DNA of 64,000 nucleotides from Leclercia pneumoniae (GTDB lineage Bacteria; Pseudomonadota; Gammaproteobacteria; Enterobacterales; Enterobacteriaceae), in contig NZ_CP071383.1 in the NCBI RefSeq assembly GCF_017348915.1, positions 1,178,001 through 1,242,000 on the forward strand. Direction: 5' to 3'. The notes beneath the pieces were generated by a model that was given only the letters and a program-made list of their open reading frames with translations, was not told where the DNA came from and made no database searches. The position numbers were made by a program, and so were the translations under genes. The stretch's first letter is position 1; each line of letters begins with the position of its first letter. Below are positions 49,933-58,912 of the stretch, piece after piece.

Positions 49933-51951
49933 GTGAGTATTCTAGGTTATTTACAAAAGGTTGGCCGTGCCTTAATGGTACCGGTCGCCACGCTGCCAGC
50001 CGCAGCGATATTAATGGGTGTCGGTTACTGGATTGACCCGGTGGGTTGGGGTGGAGACAGCGCGGTAGCGGCGTTCTTCATTAAATCCGGTTCTGCCATC
50101 ATCGATAATATGTCCGTTCTGTTCGCCATCGGCGTGGCGTACGGCATGTCCAAAGATAAAGACGGTGCTGCGGCACTAACCGGTTTTGTGGGCTTCCTGG
50201 TGCTGACCACGCTCTGCTCGCCTGCTGCGGTTGCAATGATTCAGAAAATCCCGGCGGAACAGGTTCCGGCGGCGTTCGGTAAGATTAGCAACCAGTTCGT
50301 GGGTATTCTGGTGGGTATCATCTCTGCTGAGCTGTACAACCGCTTCAGCGGCGTAGAGCTGCCGAAAGCGCTCTCCTTCTTCAGCGGCCGTCGTCTGGTA
50401 CCGATCCTGACCTCCTTCGTGATGATCGTGGTTGCCTTCATCATGATGTACATCTGGCCGGTGATCTTCGATGGCCTGGTGAACTTTGGTGAACATATCC
50501 AGAAGCTGGGTTCCGTCGGTGCGGGCGTCTATGCGTTCTTCAACCGTCTGCTGATCCCGGTGGGGCTGCACCACGCTCTGAACTCCGTGTTCTGGTTTGA
50601 CGTGGCAGGCATTAACGATATTCCTAACTTCCTCGGCGGCGCACAGTCCATCGAAGCCGGTAAAGCGGTCGTGGGTATCACTGGTCGTTATCAGGCGGGC
50701 TTCTTCCCGATTATGATGTTCGGTCTGCCGGGTGCGGCGCTGGCTATCTACCATTGCGCGCGTCCAGAGAACAAAGCAAAAGTGCTGGGTATCATGATGG
50801 CGGGGGCGTTCGCAGCCTTCTTCACTGGTATCACCGAGCCGCTGGAGTTCTCCTTCATGTTCGTAGCACCGGTACTGTATGTGATCCACGCGGTGCTGAC
50901 CGGTATCTCTGTCTTTATCGCTGCCAGTATGCAGTGGATTGCAGGCTTCGGTTTCAGTGCCGGTCTGGTGGATATGGTGCTCTCCTCCCGTAACCCGCTG
51001 GCGGTTCACTGGTACATGCTGATCCTGCAGGGTCTGGTGTTCTTCGCTATCTACTACGTGGTGTTCCGTTTCACTATCACCAAATTCAATCTGATGACGC
51101 CGGGCCGTGAGCTGGCCGTTGCCGGTAGCGAAGCAGATGGTGAAGATGTGAATGTTAGCGCAGATAAAGACCAGGACGTTGCAGGTCTGGCGCGTCAGTA
51201 CATCGCCGCAGTCGGCGGTTCTGACAACCTGACCGGTATCGATGCCTGCATCACCCGTCTGCGCCTGAACGTGAAAGACTCCTCGCTGGTGAATGAAGCG
51301 CTGGCAAAACGTCTGGGTGCCTCTGGCGTTATTCGCCTGAACAAAACCAGCGTGCAGATTATCGTTGGCTTTGTGGCTGAGAAAATTGCTAACGCGATGA
51401 AAACCACAGGCCCGGTAGCAGCGGCAGAAACCGCGCCGGCGCCAACAGCCGCACCGGTTGCAAAACCGCAGGCTGTACCTAACGCCGTCACCATCGCGGC
51501 GCTGGTCTCTCCGGTTACCGGCGAAGTGGTAGCGCTGGAGCAGGTGCCTGACGAAGCCTTTGCCAGCAAAGCGGTAGGCGACGGCGTTGCCGTGAAACCC
51601 ACTGAAAAAACCGTGGTTTCTCCAGCAGCCGGTACCGTGGTGAAAATCTTTAATACCAACCACGCGTTCTGCCTCGAAACCGATAAAGGCGCGGAAATCG
51701 TTGTCCACATGGGTATTGATACCGTTGCGCTGGGCGGCCAGGGCTTCACTCGCCTGGTCGAAGAGGGGGCTGAAGTGGTTGCAGGCCAGCCGATTCTGGA
51801 AATGGATCTGGATTTCCTGAACGCCAACGCACGCTCGATGATCAGCCCGGTGGTTTGTAGCAACATCGACGACTTCAGCGGTCTGGTTATTCAGGCGCAG
51901 GGTCAGGTGGTTGCCGGTCAAACCCCACTGTATGAAATTAAAGGCAAGTAA
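49933..51951 (+). CDS. nagE: N-acetylglucosamine PTS permease, EIICBA
   Basis: The 672-residue inner-membrane enzyme imports and phosphorylates GlcNAc. Domain order is IIC (about 1-370, GITEPLEFSFMFVAP), IIB (about 400-480, phospho-Cys in DACITRLRLNVKD) and IIA (about 525-660, phospho-His in EIVVHMGIDTVAL). It is about 24 residues longer than E. coli NagE; the extra lies in an Ala/Pro-rich IIB-IIA linker (AAETAPAPTAAPVAKPQAV). The start is GTG after GGGGAAGAAA. Control is by NagC and CRP. Confidence 0.97.
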   Translation: MSILGYLQKVGRALMVPVATLPAAAILMGVGYWIDPVGWGGDSAVAAFFIKSGSAIIDNMSVLFAIGVAYGMSKDKDGAAALTGFVGFLVLTTLCSPAAVAMIQKIPAEQVPAAFGKISNQFVGILVGIISAELYNRFSGVELPKALSFFSGRRLVPILTSFVMIVVAFIMMYIWPVIFDGLVNFGEHIQKLGSVGAGVYAFFNRLLIPVGLHHALNSVFWFDVAGINDIPNFLGGAQSIEAGKAVVGITGRYQAGFFPIMMFGLPGAALAIYHCARPENKAKVLGIMMAGAFAAFFTGITEPLEFSFMFVAPVLYVIHAVLTGISVFIAASMQWIAGFGFSAGLVDMVLSSRNPLAVHWYMLILQGLVFFAIYYVVFRFTITKFNLMTPGRELAVAGSEADGEDVNVSADKDQDVAGLARQYIAAVGGSDNLTGIDACITRLRLNVKDSSLVNEALAKRLGASGVIRLNKTSVQIIVGFVAEKIANAMKTTGPVAAAETAPAPTAAPVAKPQAVPNAVTIAALVSPVTGEVVALEQVPDEAFASKAVGDGVAVKPTEKTVVSPAAGTVVKIFNTNHAFCLETDKGAEIVVHMGIDTVALGGQGFTRLVEEGAEVVAGQPILEMDLDFLNANARSMISPVVCSNIDDFSGLVIQAQGQVVAGQTPLYEIKGK

Positions 51952-51978
51952 GTGCTCCTGAGTTAGCGTTGATGCCTG

Positions 51979-52009
51979 AGCGGCGGGGATATCCCCGCCG
52001 CTTTTTTTT
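51979..52009 (+). terminator. nagE terminator
   Basis: AGCGGCGGGGAT/ATCCCCGCCGCT perfect stem followed by eight T. Confidence 0.93.
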
Positions 52010-52120
52010 GCAGCACTCGCCCCCATTATTTACATCCAGGGCGTTTTTAGAGGTTGTCACTGCGACCAGCTTATAAGATCATACGCCGTTATATGTCGTT
52101 TACGCTTTGAGGAATCCACG

Positions 52121-53788
52121 ATGAGTGAGGCTGAAGCCCGCCCGAGTAACTTTATTCGTCAGATCATTGATGAAGATCTGGCTACTGGTAAGCACACCAC
52201 TGTTCACACCCGTTTCCCGCCGGAGCCGAACGGCTACCTGCATATTGGTCATGCGAAATCTATCTGCCTGAACTTTGGCATCGCGCAAGACTATCAGGGT
52301 CAATGCAATCTGCGTTTCGATGACACCAACCCGGCGAAAGAAGATATCGAGTACGTAGAATCCATTAAGAACGACGTACAATGGTTGGGCTTCAACTGGT
52401 CTGGCGACATCTGCTACTCCTCTAACTATTTTGATCAGCTTTACGCCTACGCGGTTGAGCTGATCAATAAAGGCCTCGCCTACGTTGACGAACTCTCTGC
52501 TGACGAAATCCGCGAATACCGTGGCTCCCTGACCGCTCCGGGTAAAAACAGCCCGTTCCGCGATCGTAGCGTGGAAGAGAACCTGGCCCTGTTTGAAAAA
52601 ATGCGCGCCGGTGGCTTCGAAGAGGGTAAAGCCTGTCTGCGTGCCAAAATCGATATGGCCTCGCCGTTTATCGTCATGCGTGACCCGGTGCTGTACCGCA
52701 TTAAGTTCGCGGAACACCACCAGACCGGGAACAAGTGGTGCATCTACCCGATGTACGACTTCACCCACTGCATCAGCGATGCGCTGGAAGGTATTACGCA
52801 CTCCCTGTGTACGCTGGAGTTCCAGGACAACCGTCGTCTGTATGACTGGGTGCTGGATAACATCACCATCCCTGTGCATCCGCGTCAGTACGAGTTCTCT
52901 CGTCTGAATCTGGAATACACCGTGATGTCCAAGCGTAAACTGAACCTGCTGGTTACCGACAAGCATGTTGAAGGCTGGGATGACCCACGTATGCCGACCA
53001 TTTCCGGTCTACGTCGTCGTGGTTATACCGCGGCTTCTATTCGCGAATTCTGTAAACGCATTGGGGTAACTAAGCAGGACAACACCATTGAGATGGCCTC
53101 TCTGGAGTCCTGTATTCGTGAAGATCTTAACGACAACGCACCGCGCGCAATGGCCGTTATCGATCCCGTGAAGCTGGTGATCGAAAACTACCCGCAGGGT
53201 GAGAGCGAGCAGGTCACCATGCCTAACCATCCAAACAAACCTGAGATGGGCAGCCGTGATGTGCCGTTCAGCGCTGAGATCTGGATCGATCGTGCAGATT
53301 TCCGTGAAGAAGCGAACAAGCAGTACAAACGCCTGGTGCTGGGTAAAGAAGTGCGCCTGCGTAACGCCTACGTAATCAAAGCAGAACGCGTTGAGAAAGA
53401 CGAACAGGGTACCATTACCACCATTTACTGCAGCTACGATGCAGAGACCCTGAGCAAGGATCCTGCCGATGGCCGTAAAGTGAAGGGTGTTATCCACTGG
53501 GTGAGCGCTGCTCATGCACTGCCGGTAGAAATTCGCCTTTATGACCGTCTGTTCAGCGTACCTAACCCAGGCGCTGCGGATGACTTCCTGGCAACCATCA
53601 ACCCGGAATCGCTGGTCATCAGACAGGGTTATGCGGAGCCTTCTCTGGCGAATGCTGAAGCTGGCAAAGCCTACCAGTTCGAGCGTGAAGGTTACTTCTG
53701 CCTCGACAGCCGCTACGCAACGGCAGACCATTTGGTCTTTAACCGTACCGTGGGGCTGCGTGATACCTGGGCCAAAATCGGCGAGTAA
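52121..53788 (+). CDS. glnS: Glutaminyl-tRNA synthetase
   Basis: The 555-residue class Ib synthetase has the HIGH motif in [15 protein letters not shown], the KMSKS-type loop VMSKRKL, and a C-terminal anticodon-binding beta-barrel region. It charges the four tRNA-Gln species encoded 9 kb to the left. The ATG follows TTGAGGAATCC. In E. coli the gene also lies between nagE and chiP. Confidence 0.98.
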   Translation: MSEAEARPSNFIRQIIDEDLATGKHTTVHTRFPPEPNGYLHIGHAKSICLNFGIAQDYQGQCNLRFDDTNPAKEDIEYVESIKNDVQWLGFNWSGDICYSSNYFDQLYAYAVELINKGLAYVDELSADEIREYRGSLTAPGKNSPFRDRSVEENLALFEKMRAGGFEEGKACLRAKIDMASPFIVMRDPVLYRIKFAEHHQTGNKWCIYPMYDFTHCISDALEGITHSLCTLEFQDNRRLYDWVLDNITIPVHPRQYEFSRLNLEYTVMSKRKLNLLVTDKHVEGWDDPRMPTISGLRRRGYTAASIREFCKRIGVTKQDNTIEMASLESCIREDLNDNAPRAMAVIDPVKLVIENYPQGESEQVTMPNHPNKPEMGSRDVPFSAEIWIDRADFREEANKQYKRLVLGKEVRLRNAYVIKAERVEKDEQGTITTIYCSYDAETLSKDPADGRKVKGVIHWVSAAHALPVEIRLYDRLFSVPNPGAADDFLATINPESLVIRQGYAEPSLANAEAGKAYQFEREGYFCLDSRYATADHLVFNRTVGLRDTWAKIGE

Positions 53789-53806
53789 TCAGGTCAACCA
53801 CAAACA

Positions 53807-53833
53807 AACGCCGCTTCTGCGGCGTTTTTTTTT
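53807..53833 (+). terminator. glnS terminator
   Basis: AACGCCGC-TTCT-GCGGCGTT followed by nine or more T. Confidence 0.93.
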
Positions 53834-54052
53834 GCTTATCGATCAGGATTTTATTTATTAGCCGCTTTAACCCCTCGCGAAATTAGTGGTCAATGAGCTG
53901 CTACTTTTTTTATAAAATAAACTTACTCATTCCCTAAAAAATGTACTTTTAGAAAGATTAAAGATAATAATTATTCTTAACTATCGATTTTTACTTGAAT
54001 TTATTATGAAAATATCTGGCTTCTGTTGAATGTTTCAAAACACTACTGATTA

Positions 54053-54068
54053 TGTGCACTTCGTCATA
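54053..54068. promoter_or_regulatory. CRP-like site upstream of chiP
   Basis: TGTGC-ACTTCG-TCATA matches TGTGA-N6-TCACA at eight of ten positions. Confidence 0.45.
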
Positions 54069-54097
54069 ATCCTGCATTTTCCTCTCTTAAAAGCATT

Positions 54098-54121
54098 GAT
54101 AATTCGCGTCGCGAAAAATAG
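54098..54121. promoter_or_regulatory. NagC box of chiPQ
   Basis: The core TTCGCG-T-CGCGAA (54103-54115) is a perfect palindrome flanked by AT-rich sequence, as in NagC operators. chiPQ is NagC-repressed in E. coli and Salmonella. Confidence 0.6.
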
Positions 54122-54210
54122 TCTAAAGGCGGTGGCAATTTCGGGGATATTTCCAGCCACCGTGACCGCAGGTCTTTTTTATTTTTACGCCGCTTAAGGC
54201 GTTTTTAAAT

Positions 54211-54224
54211 CGTCAATGAGGAAT
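54211..54224 (+). promoter_or_regulatory. ChiX sRNA pairing site over the chiP ribosome-binding site
   Basis: CGTCAATGAGGAAT differs by one base from the complement of the ChiX seed as I remember it (CGTCAAAGAGGAAT). It covers the GAGGAA ribosome site, six bases before ATG. ChiX silences chiPQ in E. coli and Salmonella. Confidence 0.75.
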
Positions 54225-54229
54225 ACATT

Positions 54230-55630
54230 ATGCGTACGTTTAATGGCAAACGTAGTGCGCTGTCGCTGGCTATCGCCGGTATCACAGCCATGTCAGGTTT
54301 TGTGGTCGCCCCTCAGGTGCAGGCCGCCGGTTTTATCGATGACTCTACTCTGACGGGCGGCATCTATTACTGGCAGCGCGAGCGCGACCGTAAAGATGTT
54401 ACCGATGCGGATAAATATAAAACCAACCTTTCTCATTCGACCTGGAACGCCAATCTCGATTTCCAGTCGGGTTATGCGGCCGATATGTTTGGTCTGGATA
54501 TTGCAGCGTTCACCGCTATTGAAATGGCAGAGAATGGCGACAGCGCCCATCCAAACGAAATTGCCTTCTCAAAAAGTAATAAAGCCTATTCTGAAGACTG
54601 GTCCGGCGATAAGAGCGGGATCAGCCTCTATAAAGCCGCGGCGAAATTTAAATATGGCCCGGTCTGGGCGCGTGGCGGTTATATTCAGCCAACCGGTCAG
54701 ACACTATTAGCCCCGCACTGGAGTTTTATGCCCGGTACCTATCAGGGTGCCGAGGCCGGAGCCAACTTTGATTACGGTGATGCCGGTGCGTTGAGCTTCT
54801 CTTACATGTGGACGAACGAATATAAATCGCCGTGGCACATCGAAATGGATAAGTTTTATCAAAATGATAAAACCACCAAAGTGGATTATCTTCACTCCTT
54901 CGGCGCGAAATATGACTTCAAAAATAACCTGGTGCTGGAAGCGGCATTTGGCCAGGCGGAAGGCTATATCGATCAGTACTTCGCCAAAGCCAGCTACAAA
55001 CTGGATATTATCGGCGGCCCACTGACCACCACTTATCAGTTCTACGGTACGCGCGATAAAGTCAGCGACGGCAGCGTTAACGATATTTATGATGGCACCG
55101 CATGGCTGCAGGCGCTTACCTTCGGCTACAAGGTAGGGCAGGTGGATTTACGCCTCGAAGGGACCTATGTGAAGGCCGACGGGCAGCAGGGTTACTTCCT
55201 GCAACGTATGACGCCAACCTACGCCTCCTCTAATGGTCGACTGGACGTATGGTGGGATAACCGTTCTGACTTCAACGCCGATGGCGAAAAAGCAATCTTC
55301 TTTGGCGCTATGTATGATCTGAAAAACTGGAACCTGCCAGGCTGGGCGGTGGGAGCATCTTATGCTTACGCCTGGGATGTAAAACCGGGCGATATGGCGA
55401 CCCCAGACGCCTATTACGATCCTAACTACCGTCTGAAAGAGTCTGCTTACAGTCTGGACGCGATTTATACCCTGCAGGATGGGCGTGCGAAAGGCACCAT
55501 GTTTAAGCTGCACTTCACCCAGTACGACAACCACTCCGACATTCCGAGCTACGCTGGTGGCTATGGCAACATCTTCCAGGATGAGCGTGACGTGAAGTTT
55601 ATGGTTATCGCACCGTTCACCATTTTCTGA
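54230..55630 (+). CDS. chiP: Chitoporin ChiP (OprD-family outer-membrane porin)
   Basis: The 466-residue precursor has a signal peptide (about 1-32, ending PQVQA) and an 18-strand OprD-type barrel: [20 protein letters not shown] near the start, [15 protein letters not shown], and the C-terminal Phe (VIAPFTIF). It passes chitobiose and longer chito-oligosaccharides. The stop overlaps the region just before chiQ, so chiPQ is one operon, controlled by NagC, CRP and ChiX. Confidence 0.96.
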   Translation: MRTFNGKRSALSLAIAGITAMSGFVVAPQVQAAGFIDDSTLTGGIYYWQRERDRKDVTDADKYKTNLSHSTWNANLDFQSGYAADMFGLDIAAFTAIEMAENGDSAHPNEIAFSKSNKAYSEDWSGDKSGISLYKAAAKFKYGPVWARGGYIQPTGQTLLAPHWSFMPGTYQGAEAGANFDYGDAGALSFSYMWTNEYKSPWHIEMDKFYQNDKTTKVDYLHSFGAKYDFKNNLVLEAAFGQAEGYIDQYFAKASYKLDIIGGPLTTTYQFYGTRDKVSDGSVNDIYDGTAWLQALTFGYKVGQVDLRLEGTYVKADGQQGYFLQRMTPTYASSNGRLDVWWDNRSDFNADGEKAIFFGAMYDLKNWNLPGWAVGASYAYAWDVKPGDMATPDAYYDPNYRLKESAYSLDAIYTLQDGRAKGTMFKLHFTQYDNHSDIPSYAGGYGNIFQDERDVKFMVIAPFTIF

Positions 55631-55659
55631 TGCGCATCGCGCAGACTGGAGCAAAGAGT

Positions 55660-55992
55660 ATGTTGAAAAAAATGGTTCTTGTGGCCGTGCTGGCCTCGGG
55701 GCTGGCGGCTTGCGCCCACTCTCCGGCACAGAAAGAGGATTCACGCCTGAAAGAGGCTTACAGCGCCTGTATTAATACGGCGCAAGGCTCCCCGGAAAAA
55801 CTGGAGGCCTGCCAGAGCGTGCTGAACGTGCTAAGGAAAGAGAAAGCACATGAACAGTTTGCTACGCAGGAGAACGTTCGCGTAATGGATTATCAGGCCT
55901 GTATACAGGCGCGTAAAACAGGTAACGATCAGGAAGTGGCAAAACGCTGCGATAAAATCTGGCAGGAAATACGTAACAACAACGCACAGTAA
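55660..55992 (+). CDS. chiQ: Chitosugar-induced lipoprotein ChiQ
   Basis: The 110-residue lipoprotein has the lipobox LAAC in VLASGLAACAHS, then a charged, helical body with three further cysteines that could form disulfides. Its role is unknown beyond co-expression with the chitoporin. The start is the ATG before LKKMVLVAVL; ten in-frame residues upstream would overlap the chiP stop without a signal-like start. Confidence 0.88.
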   Translation: MLKKMVLVAVLASGLAACAHSPAQKEDSRLKEAYSACINTAQGSPEKLEACQSVLNVLRKEKAHEQFATQENVRVMDYQACIQARKTGNDQEVAKRCDKIWQEIRNNNAQ

Positions 55993-56008
55993 GTGGTTGT
56001 TATCATAC

Positions 56009-56047
56009 CCGGTGGCGCATTCATCTGCGGCACCGGTTTTTTTTGCC
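56009..56047 (+). terminator. chiPQ terminator
   Basis: CCGGTGGCGC/GCGGCACCGG stem followed by eight T. Confidence 0.85.
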
Positions 56048-56058
56048 TTCTGATGGGC

Positions 56059-56085
56059 AAAAAAAAGCCAACCGTCAGGTTGGCT
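56059..56085 (-). terminator. fur terminator
   Basis: AGCCAACC-TGAC-GGTTGGCT with TTTTTTT on the minus strand, just past the fur stop. Confidence 0.92.
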
Positions 56086-56102
56086 CAGAGTACGAGAAGT
56101 GA

Positions 56103-56549
56103 TTAACGGGCGTCGTGCGCGTGATCGTCTTCGCGGCAATCGCCTTCAGCACAGTGACCATACAGGTAGAGGCTGTGGTTGGTCAGACGAATGCCATGAC
56201 GAGCGGCGATTTCGCGCTGACGTAATTCGATGGAATCATCACTGAATTCGATCACTTTGCCGCAATCCAGGCAAATCAGGTGATCGTGATGGTGCTGCTG
56301 AGTCAGTTCGAAAACAGACTTGCCGCCTTCGAAATTGTGACGGGTTACAATGCCGGCGTCATCAAACTGGTTCAGAACACGATAAACGGTAGCCAGACCA
56401 ATCTCTTCGCCCATGTCGATAAGACGTTTATATAAGTCTTCCGCACTGACATGATGGTTTACCGGTTCCTGAAGTACTTCCAAAATTTTAAGACGAGGAA
56501 GCGTGACTTTCAGCCCGGCCTTCTTTAATGCGGTATTGTTGTCAGTCAT
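56103..56549 (-). CDS. fur: Ferric uptake regulator Fur
   Basis: The 148-residue dimeric repressor has an N-terminal winged helix (GLKVTLPRLKILEVLQ, recognition helix in GLATVYRVLNQFDDAG), the HHHDH metal segment and the structural zinc pairs CLDC and HCAEGDC. With Fe2+ it represses iron uptake genes. The ATG overlaps the uof stop, and translation of uof is probably coupled to fur. Confidence 0.98.
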   Translation of the reverse strand: MTDNNTALKKAGLKVTLPRLKILEVLQEPVNHHVSAEDLYKRLIDMGEEIGLATVYRVLNQFDDAGIVTRHNFEGGKSVFELTQQHHHDHLICLDCGKVIEFSDDSIELRQREIAARHGIRLTNHSLYLYGHCAEGDCREDDHAHDAR

Positions 56550-56628
56550 GCGGAATCTGTCCTGTTGCTAAACGATTCACTTCAAACAGAGAAGTGACAG
56601 AAAATGCAGTTGAGATAATGCGTCTCAT
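56542..56628 (-). CDS. uof: Upstream ORF of fur (uof), 28 codons
   Basis: A 28-codon frame starts ATG-AGA-CGC and ends PHD-TGA, with its last codons overlapping the fur ATG (CATGACTGA). Length and overlap match E. coli uof, whose translation is coupled to fur and is the real target of RyhB in Fur feedback control. The peptide itself has no known function. Confidence 0.8.
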   Translation of the reverse strand: MRRIISTAFSVTSLFEVNRLATGQIPHD

Positions 56629-56804
56629 TATAGAACTGCCATGCTTAAATGAAAACTGCAAGCCTCAAGCAAAGTATGCTTATAAAAACGTGGTGCTGCC
56701 AACAAAGTTGTTATCAAGCTACCCCGTTTGACCTGGATCATTGTACAGGTATGAAAGCAAAAGTTAAAAATTTGTAGCAATTATTTTGATTGATATTACC
56801 TATC

Positions 56805-56836
56805 AATACAGCGCAGCGTCATCGCTGCGCTGTATT
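56805..56836 (-). terminator. Hairpin after fldA
   Basis: Fourteen-base-pair perfect stem AATACAGCGCAGCG/CGCTGCGCTGTATT with a 4-nt loop, four bases from the fldA stop. The T-run is weak, but the stem is long. Confidence 0.65.
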
Positions 56837-56840
56837 GCAA

Positions 56841-57371
56841 TCAGGCATTGATAATGGCGTCGAGCTGCAGCTCTTCACGAATCTGCTTAACCCATTTATC
56901 AACGCGCTCTGCGGTCAGCTCTGGCTGACGATCTTCATCGATGGCCAGGCCCACAAAGTTATTATCATCCGCCAGACCTTTAGAGGCTTCGAAGTGATAG
57001 CCCGCCGTTGGCCAGTGACCCACGATCACGGCGCCGCGTGGTTCGATGATGTCGCGAATCGTACCCAGGGCATCGCAGAAGTACTCTGCGTAGTCTTCCT
57101 GATCCCCACAGCCGAAGAGGGCAACCAGCTTACCGGTGAAGTCTACCTCTTCGAGGGACGGGAAGAAGTCATCCCAGTCACACTGCGCTTCGCCGTAGTA
57201 CCAGGTCGGGATGCCCAGCAGCAGAATATCGTAGCCTTCCAGATCTTCTTTGCTGCTTTTAGCTATGTCATGAACATCGGCAACGTCTTTACCCAACTGT
57301 TTTTGAATGTTTTTTGCGATGTTTTCCGTGTTACCGGTGTCGCTGCCGAAAAAAATGCCGATGATAGCCAT
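56841..57371 (-). CDS. fldA: Flavodoxin 1
   Basis: The 176-residue FMN protein carries electrons to IspG/H, MetH, BioB and pyruvate formate-lyase activation. The phosphate loop GSDTGNTENIA and FMN-stacking loops PTWYYGE and GCGDQEDYAEYF are intact. The C-terminal tail is acidic. The start is the ATG before AIIGIFFGSD after AGAGGT. fur follows downstream; in E. coli some transcripts read fldA-uof-fur. Confidence 0.97.
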   Translation of the reverse strand: MAIIGIFFGSDTGNTENIAKNIQKQLGKDVADVHDIAKSSKEDLEGYDILLLGIPTWYYGEAQCDWDDFFPSLEEVDFTGKLVALFGCGDQEDYAEYFCDALGTIRDIIEPRGAVIVGHWPTAGYHFEASKGLADDNNFVGLAIDEDRQPELTAERVDKWVKQIREELQLDAIINA

Positions 57372-57526
57372 GAGTAAAATAACCTCTTGAAACTTAATAG
57401 TATGGTGGCGCAAATTGTCCACGGATAAGGGCAATCATAGCAGAACAGAGAAGCCTGCGGAAACTGCTATCGCGCAGGACTGCACTCTGTGCTACATGAA
57501 AACAAGAAGAAGGGGATTTTTCTGAC

Positions 57527-57814
57527 TTAGGCTTTGCCGTGCAGCTGTTCCAGCTGCAGCATCAGCATCTCTTCGATAAGTTCGCTACGGCTCATCTCCC
57601 GGGCCGCGGCCAGTTCGTTCAGGGCATCTACGGCGTCAGCGTTCAATTTTAACTCGACGCGTTTAAGCCCACGACTTTTATCGCGTTTAAGTTGGTTGCG
57701 CTTATTGATGCGCAGCTGTTCATCGCGCGAAAGCGGATTGGTTTTCGGTCGTCCCGGGCGACGCTCATTCGCGAACAGATCTAGTGTCGTGCGGTCCGTT
57801 TGTTCTTTGGCCAT
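57527..57814 (-). CDS. ybfE: LexA-regulated protein YbfE
   Basis: The 95-residue protein has a basic middle (RRPGRPKTNPLSRDEQLRIN, an AT-hook-like GRPK) and a C-terminal ribbon-helix-helix-like segment (RVELKLNADAVDALNELAA then SRSELIEEML). DNA binding is likely, but the role is unknown. It is SOS-induced in E. coli. The start is MAKEQTDRTT; 28 upstream in-frame residues are not conserved. Confidence 0.9.
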   Translation of the reverse strand: MAKEQTDRTTLDLFANERRPGRPKTNPLSRDEQLRINKRNQLKRDKSRGLKRVELKLNADAVDALNELAAAREMSRSELIEEMLMLQLEQLHGKA

Positions 57815-57929
57815 GATTTTGAGACTTCGGGGGAAACAAAGACGCCCTGCTAAAGCCCGGGCGATAAGCGCGCCATCATACATCACCGAAAACAGCACGC
57901 CAACGACTGGTCGCCCCCAGACGACCGGT

Positions 57930-57949
57930 CGCTTTCTTTTTAATCAATT
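57930..57949 (-). promoter_or_regulatory. Degenerate LexA-like site upstream of ybfE
   Basis: On the minus strand AATTGATTAAAAAGAAAGCG aligns with the E. coli ybfE box as I recall it (AACTGATTAAAAACCCAGCG), but both CTG and CAG half-sites are altered. LexA control may be weak or lost. Confidence 0.3.
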
Positions 57950-57955
57950 TTTTAA

Positions 57956-58729
57956 TCAATTCTCGCCTTCAGCGAGGTAACGACGGATGGCACGTAGCAC
58001 GGCATCAGGTTTTTCAGCATGAACCCAGTGTCCTGCCCCCGCAATGACATGCGCCCGGGCCTGAGGGAATTGCGCCAGAAGTGCTTCACGGTAAGCCTCG
58101 GTAACGTAAGGTGAGTTGCCACCGCAAATAAAGAGCGTCGGATGCGGCCAGACCGGAACGGTCTGCCAGCCCACAATATTGGCATATTGATCCCACAACA
58201 CAGCAACATCGAAGCGCCAGGCGCCATCAATAAAGGATTTCAGCAAGAACTGCACCACCCCCTCTTCATCGAGATGCTGGCGCATAATCGCAGCGGCCTG
58301 CTGGCGTGTCGTCACCGCTGCGTCCGTGACCGCATTGATAGCAGCAAAGATCTCATCATGACGACGTACTTGATAATTAACCGGCGCCACATCAATGACC
58401 ACCAGCCCCGCAATGCGTTCCGGGGCCAGCGCCGTCAGCGCCATCACCGCTTTGCCGCCCATCGAGTGGCCAATCAATACGGCTTTCTCAATGTTGTGCG
58501 CATCCAGCGTGTCCAGCAGATCCTGAGCCATCGCGGCGTAGGTCATTTCAGAGGAACGAGGCGACTGACCGTGGTTACGCATATCCACCTGCAGGATATC
58601 GTGATCGGTGACTAAATCCCGCGCCAGCACGCCCAGGTTATCCAGGCTACCAAACAGACCGTGAACCAGAACAACGGGAGAATTATTGTGCGGCGATTGT
58701 GCAGATTGCGCTCGGGTATTTAATTTCAT
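57956..58729 (-). CDS. ybfF: Esterase YbfF (alpha/beta hydrolase)
   Basis: The 257-residue hydrolase has the oxyanion segment VLVHGLFGSLDN, nucleophile elbow GHSMGGKA, and the catalytic histidine in GAGHWVHAEKPD. E. coli YbfF hydrolyses short-chain and malonyl/palmitoyl-CoA esters in vitro; the physiological substrate is unknown. It is divergent from seqA and upstream of ybfE. Confidence 0.94.
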   Translation of the reverse strand: MKLNTRAQSAQSPHNNSPVVLVHGLFGSLDNLGVLARDLVTDHDILQVDMRNHGQSPRSSEMTYAAMAQDLLDTLDAHNIEKAVLIGHSMGGKAVMALTALAPERIAGLVVIDVAPVNYQVRRHDEIFAAINAVTDAAVTTRQQAAAIMRQHLDEEGVVQFLLKSFIDGAWRFDVAVLWDQYANIVGWQTVPVWPHPTLFICGGNSPYVTEAYREALLAQFPQARAHVIAGAGHWVHAEKPDAVLRAIRRYLAEGEN

Positions 58730-58912
58730 GGCAAAGTTCTTTTTTTACGGATGTCAGGTTAGGGTATTATGTTGACCATTCTGCCGCCCGGCTGCAAGGA
58801 AACAGTTTAATCTGACTTTTGCCGCCACTCAGGTTTGACGCTATCCGCTGTTGGGTTTAGACCTTATACTCCCAACGACTTGTATTCAGATAAGATATCG
58901 CACTGGATTAAG

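Larger units (their letters stand above)
53834..54229 (+). promoter_or_regulatory. chiP promoter and leader region (396 bp)
   Basis: An AT-rich gap without ORFs holds a CRP-like site, a NagC box, two short terminator-like hairpins (54164-54180 GACC-GCA-GGTC then six T; 54187-54206 ACGCC/GGCGT then T-run) and the ChiX pairing site at the ribosome-binding site. Confidence 0.7.

Noticed and set aside
50176..52026. 616-codon open frame antisense to nagE
   Set aside because: It is a shadow of the codon bias in nagE; the protein is rich in His, Gln and Arg with no domain, and there is no ribosome site.
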